Source: Artemia franciscana
Lineage: Eukaryota > Arthropoda > Branchiopoda > Anostraca > Artemiidae
Direction: 5' to 3'
Assembly: GCF_032884065.1 (NCBI RefSeq)
Contig: NC_088879.1
Span: 17,986,489 to 18,050,488 of the forward strand
Length of the DNA stretch: 64,000 bases
The translations under genes were made by a program, and so were the position numbers. The notes under the pieces are model-generated. The model had not been told where the DNA came from and ran no database searches. It saw only the letters and a list, made by a program, of their open reading frames with translations. Shown piece by piece: positions 58,626-64,000 of this stretch. Position 1 is the first letter of the stretch. Each line of letters starts with the position of its first letter.

Positions 58626-59480
58626 CCCTCTCAATAGGATTTGGTTTTTATCGTATTGTGTTTACGTATAAAATAAATCCTTTGTTGAGATGAATTTATG
58701 CTCACTCAATCAGACATTTGCTTATTGAGTATTTATATATTTTTATTCATATATTGACTTTTATTCAATATATTGACTTTCATATATTATTGATTATAAT
58801 TATTCTATGATTTGTTGCAGCAGTAATGTAAACATAGCTTGGTATTATTTTTTCACATGGCTCTCAAGGCTCTTTTAAACGATGGTGTGAATTTGCGAAG
58901 AGAACATGTAGTCCCACTCATATTTTTTTTGCCCCTATCCTTCCTAGACTGGGAAAAAAAACCTTGAATATTTTTTAAATTACCCCATGCTATTTAGTAA
59001 TTTCATTGAAAAAAAATACAAATTCGCCCTATCCTCTATGTTTGAAAAGAAAACACACTTTGCCTCCCACTTGAATTTTTGTGAGTAGACACCACTAGAG
59101 ACTGATGTAAAAATTACGAACATTTCTTATTTTAGGGACGAAATACATCTTTTAGATCGGAACTTGTCAATGAGTGCAAGCATGTTTCGATTCACGACTT
59201 TGCAGATTAATTTCAATAGATTTAGTACATTAGATAGTGTTTTCTTTCAATAAACCCACTCAAGCTGTATATATAGATTTAATAAAGTTATTTTTTAGGC
59301 GAAAAGTGACAGACAATTCTGGTAAGTTTTAGGCAACAAGAGTGCAAGGTGCATGAGAATTCTAGAATTTAGGAAGGACGACAACCCTAATGACCTATTT
59401 GAAGAAAGCTATTTTGAAACCCTCTTCCCCAAATATGGAGTTAGGATAGATCATACGAATTAAAACTTTAATTTTGATAA
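58626..59480. other. Unassigned stretch
   Basis: AT-rich, no gene, splice pattern or clear repeat recognised. Confidence 0.5.
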
Positions 59481-59489
59481 AATATGTCC

Positions 59490-60280
59490 TAAGAAGCACA
59501 GCAAAGGCAATGGGAGAGGATGGATTGTACTGATGATTTAAGCATCCTTGATGGAAGTGTTAATAAAATGAATGAACATTTAGAGGTTCTGTAAGTTCAG
59601 GGGAAAAAAAATTGAAAGAAGACTAAGTTGCCAAGGATAGGAATAAGTGAAGGCGATGTTGGGAAAAAAGAAGGTTGATCAAGTGGACAGATTCACTTAC
59701 CTAGATGGTATTATTAGTAAAGACGGTGGGTGAAGTGAAGATGTTAGTAGTAGAATAGCCACAACCGAAGGTGTTTTTTATGGTTGAAAAAGTTTGGAAA
59801 AGTAGATATATAAGTCTGTAAGCAAAGATTGGAATATTAAAGGCTACTTGGCGACAGTGGTCAAGTATGGTTCTGAAGATGGGTGCTCTGTCAAATGGAA
59901 GAAGTTGTGTTCAAATGTTTTCCAGAGAAATTGCCTACGGACTGTTTTGAGTACATGAGTGACTGACCTTATTTCAAACAGTAGGCTGTAGGAAAAGTGG
60001 GAATCAATCCTACTTTCTCGGGCCATAATAAGAGAAAGGTTGATTTGGCTTGGGCAGACCTTATGGATGAGGGATGACAGATTACAAAAGAGTGTCCTTA
60101 CTGGCCAACCTTGTAGGGCCAAACAAAATGCAGGTCATCCCCAGTTTTGGTAGGAGGATGTCGTAAGGAAATATTTAAGGGAAATGGGAACTTTTGCGGC
60201 GTGTGTAAAGAGAGAAACGTAGAGTAGATGGGATGGACGAGGAGCATGTTTAGCTGTGTTGGCCTCAGGGGGATTGGTGC
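59490..60280 (+). pseudogene. RTE-like reverse transcriptase C-terminal relic
   Basis: Plus strand: CTDDLSILDGSVNKMNEHLEVL (C-T-D-D at the catalytic box), VDRFTYLDGIISKDGG, SEDVSSRIATTEGVF, VVKYGSEDGC, VFQRNCLRTVLS, SRAIIRERLIWLGQ, MRDDRLQKSVLTGQPCRAK, and REMGTFAACVKRE. These are the thumb and C-terminal domain of a common invertebrate RTE-like family. Stops and frame shifts are frequent. Confidence 0.8.
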
Positions 60281-61160
60281 TATAGTGTGTTGTTAGTAGT
60301 TAGAAATAGGGGCACCTTTTCGTAAGAATCCTGAGGGGTAAGGATTTCCCAGACATTTGTTTGTTTTAATCAAGATCAAAAATGGTTGTTTTCAAAATCT
60401 ATATAGGGAGAGGGGAAGGTATTTTCTAATACAAAAATAGTCTGTTTTGAGACGTGGTTTGGCTTAGGGGCTTTATTATATTTTTTAAAATGTTCCACTG
60501 ATAATTTCTTTTCGCGGTTTTAACGTTCTTTTCACAGAAACGTAAAGAAATCATAGGTCACTCTCCGTCAAACCATTACTGAGGCAGAATAATGACCTCG
60601 TTCGATCGTTGGCACCAGTTCGCGAGCTTCCTTGTATGACCATGCACAAATTCTGTCATTTTGTCTATTGAAAGCTTCCTCCAAAGTAATTTTGTTTTTT
60701 ATTTGTAAAGAGGACTTCTTTGTAACGCTTTTTATCGTGCAACGTTAACAGGTTCTACCGCACAACGGTTATCTTTGTCTGTCCATTCTATGGTAACGGC
60801 TCCAGCCAAATTGGAATCTTTTGGAACGTTTTTAGTGGTTCTAGGCGTTTACCATCCGATGAAATTCCCCCCCGGAAAATAGTCCTCCAAAAATTACCTC
60901 CCTTCAAAAATATATCCCCCTTAGAAAATACCCCCACCCACCACGAAAAATACTCTCTGGTAAATACTCCCCCGGAAAATATCCCCATCGTGGAAAATAA
61001 GGTTTCCTAAATTTTAAAATTTTATTTGAGTAATTTGAGTTTTCGTTTTTTATTTTCCGTAGGGAAAAGGAATTTTGGTACTCGTGTATTATGCACCACT
61101 TACTCAAGTTTAGGTTGTGTAAAGCTCGAGAACAAACCGGTATAGTTTAAAACACTCAAA
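60281..61160. other. Unassigned stretch with a C-rich minisatellite
   Basis: No gene seen. At 60865-60990 there are GGAAAATACCCCC-like units, the reverse of the GGGGAATTTTCC array found in foldback copy D. Confidence 0.5.
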
Positions 61161-61164
61161 AATT

Positions 61165-61514
61165 AAGTTTAAAAAACTAAGATTTTTTTCAACGGGAAGT
61201 GAGGAACAATGTAAAAACTTAAAATGAACAGAAATTACGACGTATATAAAAGGAGTTGTTCCTTCCACAAGACCTTGCTCTTTACCCTAAAGTTTTAAAT
61301 TTTTGTCCTAATTCTTTGAGAACGATTCCTGAAACACAATGGCCGTTTAGTTAGAACAATGAGCTTTGTTTTAAAATTCTATAAAAAATAACTTAGCGTG
61401 AAGAGCGAAGTCCTGAAGAGGAGGAAACCCTTTTCATACACTTAATAACTTCTTTTCGTTTTAAGGTTTGAAGCTACTCCTTACTTTCAGTTAAAAGACT
61501 TGTTCAATTATTTA
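61165..61514. repeat. Foldback module with wide spacer
   Basis: Arms about 61165-61285 and 61392-61505 are imperfect reverse complements. They share a CA(A/G)GAC(C/T)TT-like word beside GCTCTTTAC or GCTCTTCACGCT. It ends TTATTTAA before T, like other 3' ends of the family. Confidence 0.7.
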
Positions 61515-61559
61515 ATTATTTTATTTAAATCTTATTAAATTTTTTTAATTAGTTCTTAT

Positions 61560-62830
61560 TTAATTATTTATAGATAGTATTTGTTAGTGGGAAAGATGCG
61601 GAACAGGTTTTTTAAAGAGAAGAAAAGAGCCTTATTAAACCAAAAATGAGCAGAAATAAAGTTAAATAATGTTCAAAGTAAAAACTATGGAATCAAATAT
61701 AAAAAAAAGATATAAAATAGTTTTATATGCAAAAGATTATGTCAATAAAAAATGAACAGAAATTAATGTAAAAAAAAAAGACTCGTCAAAAAAAGTTTGT
61801 CATCGAATAGTAAAGATCCTCATAAAGCTAAAAATGATTGTAAAGAAACTTAAATAATTTTCCAATCGTAAAACTGCCACAAATCACCATCAATAAATGA
61901 CTTAAACCCAAAAAGAACAGAAATTACAATAAATAACCGATTCAAACTATGAGCAAAAATTAACATAGAAGTTCTACATAAAAAAACGTTATCATAAAGA
62001 GTGAGGTCTTGAAGAGGTGGCAACCACTTTTATTCGCGTAATAATTTCTGTTCGTTTTGAGGGTAGATGTTGCTCCTTACTTTCAGTTGAAAAAATTCTT
62101 AGAAAAAAATACAAATCTATTTTTGTTGAAAAGACTTTCATATGAACTTCCACAATTTTTTTTTTGCAGGAGCGGGCACAAAATTGAAAAAAAAAATGCA
62201 GACAAAAAAATCATCAAACTTAAGCTAAAATATATGTTTTAAGTAAAGTGCAAATTACATTCTGGTCTTCAGGAGGTGTGGGGTTGTCTGCCCTATTTAT
62301 GTTAATTTTTGCTCGTTTTGAGTTAGAATTGGTTATTCCTTGTAATTTCGTTTCGTTTTGAGTTTAATTCATTTATCCGTAGGGGTTTGCGGTAGTTTTA
62401 CGCTTGGAAAATTGTTTTAATTTAGATTCTACTACTTTTTGTCTTAGAGAGATTCTTAACTATTCTTTGACAAACTTTTTTGTGGGAATAGTTTCTTAAA
62501 TTAATTTCCGTTCATTTTTTATTGATATACTCTTTTTCATAGAAAAAGATTATCAATAGACTACAGACTACAGAGTCCAAAGTTTTTACTTTGAAGATTA
62601 TGTGACTCTATTTCTGCTCATTTTTAGTTTAATGAGGCTCTTTACTTTCCTTTAAAAAACTTGTTCCATATGTTTCCCATTAAAAAATACTATCTGTAAT
62701 GAATTAATTAAAAAAACAAGTTCTTCAACTGAAAGTAAGGAGCAACACCAAACCTTAACACGAACAGAATTTATTACGTATACAAAAGGGGTTGCCTCCT
62801 CCTCAAGACATCGCTCTTTACTCTAATTTT
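61560..62830. repeat. Imperfect palindrome of about 1.2 kb
   Basis: 61566-61690 is the reverse complement of about 62575-62700 (GAGCCTTATTAAACCAAAAATGAGCAGAAAT-type words). Inner pieces also pair (about 61870-61930 with 62285-62360). The foldback arms at 61990-62105 and 62706-62825 pair as well, in a nested arrangement. Confidence 0.65.
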
Positions 62831-62839
62831 TTTTATATA

Positions 62840-63260
62840 CAATTTCACGTCAATTTTGCTCGTTTTGAGTTTGAATTAGTTATCTATTGTAACTTCTGTT
62901 CGTTTTGGGTTTAATTCATTTATTGATGGTAATTTGTGGTAGTTTTACGCTTGGAAAATTATTTGAATTTATTCCTACTTATTTTTGGATTACTATTTTT
63001 GGCATTTTACTATTCTTTGACAAACTTTTTTGTGGAATTTTTTATTTTCAAATTAATTTCTCTTCATTTTTTTTTACATGGTGTTTTTCAAAGAAAAAAA
63101 ATAGTTCATATTTTTTGTTTTTTTTCCATTAAACTCCATAGTTTTAACTTTGAAGATTACTTGACATTATTTTTGCTCATTTTAGGTCTAATGAGGTTCT
63201 TTACTTTTCTTTAAAAACTTGCTTCGTATGTTCCTGTTAACAAATAGTATCTGTAAGTAA
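62840..63260. repeat. Second copy of the palindrome's right half
   Basis: Repeats in the same order and direction the words of about 62285-62720 (GCTCGTTTTGAGTT, TTTATTGATGGTAATTTGTGGTAGTTTTACGCTTGGAAAATT, CTATTCTTTGACAAACTTTTTTGTGG), spaced about 555 bp later. Confidence 0.7.
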
Positions 63261-63415
63261 TTAAATAAAAAACAATAAGTTTTTCAGATGTGCATAAGGA
63301 GCATCATTAAACCTCAAAACGAACTGAAATTATTACTTATAAAGAAAAGGGTTCCCCCCTCCTCCACACTTCACTCTATATGCTAACGTTTTCTTTAGTA
63401 TTTGAAATCTAAGCT

Positions 63416-64000
63416 TATAAAACAGTTCGTGGTAACGAACTGTAGTAAGGAGCGACCCGGCTCAATAGTAACTAAAACTCTAAAAAACGGAATTTTGATA
63501 CCAATAGTTGCATCAAAAGAATTGCATTTCAACGCTGATTTTAAATATATAAGTTTCATCAAGTTTAATCTTGCCCCTAAAAAGTTACATGCCTAAGAAA
63601 ATTTGCCTAATCTTAGAAAATAGGGGGAAACACCCCATAAAAATCATAGAATTTTAACAAAATAACACCATCAGATTCAGCGTATCAGAGAACCCTATTG
63701 TAGAAGTTTCAAGCTCCTATCTACAAAAATGTGGAATCTTGTATTTTTTGCCACAAGATAGATCACGGATGCGTGTTTATTTGTTTGTTTTTTTAATTTT
63801 TTTTCCCAGGGATGATAATATCGACCAAGTGATCCAAGAATGTCACGCTATGGCTCATTCTAACGGAAATTAAAAGTTCTAGTGCCCTATTTAAGTGACC
63901 AAAAACTTGGAGGGGCACCTAGGCCCCCTCCCACGCTCATTGTTTTCTCAAAGTCACCGGATCAAAATTCTGGGATAGCCACTTTGTTCACCGTAGTCAA
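63416..64000 (+). mobile_element. Foldback-family element, copy J (runs off the window)
   Basis: Intact palindrome (ACAGTTCGT/ACGAACTGT at 63422-63443), then the AGTAAGGAGCGACCCGGCTCAATAGTAAC block and 500 bp of internal module close to copy A. The 3' end is outside the window. Confidence 0.75.

Overview
This is an AT-rich, repeat-dominated stretch of an animal genome, most likely an arthropod. Two host genes with eukaryotic structure can be supported: a multi-exon gene with GT-AG introns of about 4 to 10 kb, and a single-exon channel gene. Almost everything else is transposon sequence or tandem repeats. The repeat families (Helitrons ending in a GGGGTGGCGC hairpin, and a very abundant ACAGTTCGT/ACGAACTGT foldback family) suggest a crustacean, perhaps the brine shrimp Artemia. 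That name is from memory and was not tested.

Layout. 238-5454: a damaged Helitron (minus strand) carrying a second element at 3021-4771. 6510-39718 (+): the last six recognisable coding exons of an LRRC49 orthologue, a subunit of the tubulin polyglutamylase complex. All intron phases agree and the first exons lie to the left of the window or were not seen. Its introns hold several foldback-family copies, a five-copy tandem repeat with splice-site-like edges, an 83-bp satellite and two non-LTR retrotransposon relics. 39719-45132: intergenic, with an RT relic, a CACGTG-rich minisatellite and one foldback copy. 45226-47781 (+): an intact 851-aa TMEM63/OSCA-type mechanosensitive cation channel in one coding exon. 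47800-55350: a minisatellite split by a second Helitron, which itself carries a smaller Helitron near its 5' end. 55400-58505: a 374-bp tandem repeat leading into a large inverted repeat around a reverse transcriptase fragment. 58515-64000: an RTE-like relic and overlapping foldback and palindromic repeats.

The two host genes have no evident link beyond proximity. The strongest leads are in the repeats. (1) The foldback family looks like a TC...TTTAA element that inserts between A and T without target duplication; a filled and an empty site sit side by side at 10.5-13.0 kb. It has a short palindrome at the 5' end and a long hairpin at the 3' end, and within each copy the two hairpin arms share private sequence, as if the hairpin is remade or converted in each copy. 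(2) The two Helitrons are closely related but damaged in complementary places, and share a frame break at an A9 run. (3) A 56.3-58.5 kb inverted repeat has minisatellite arms.
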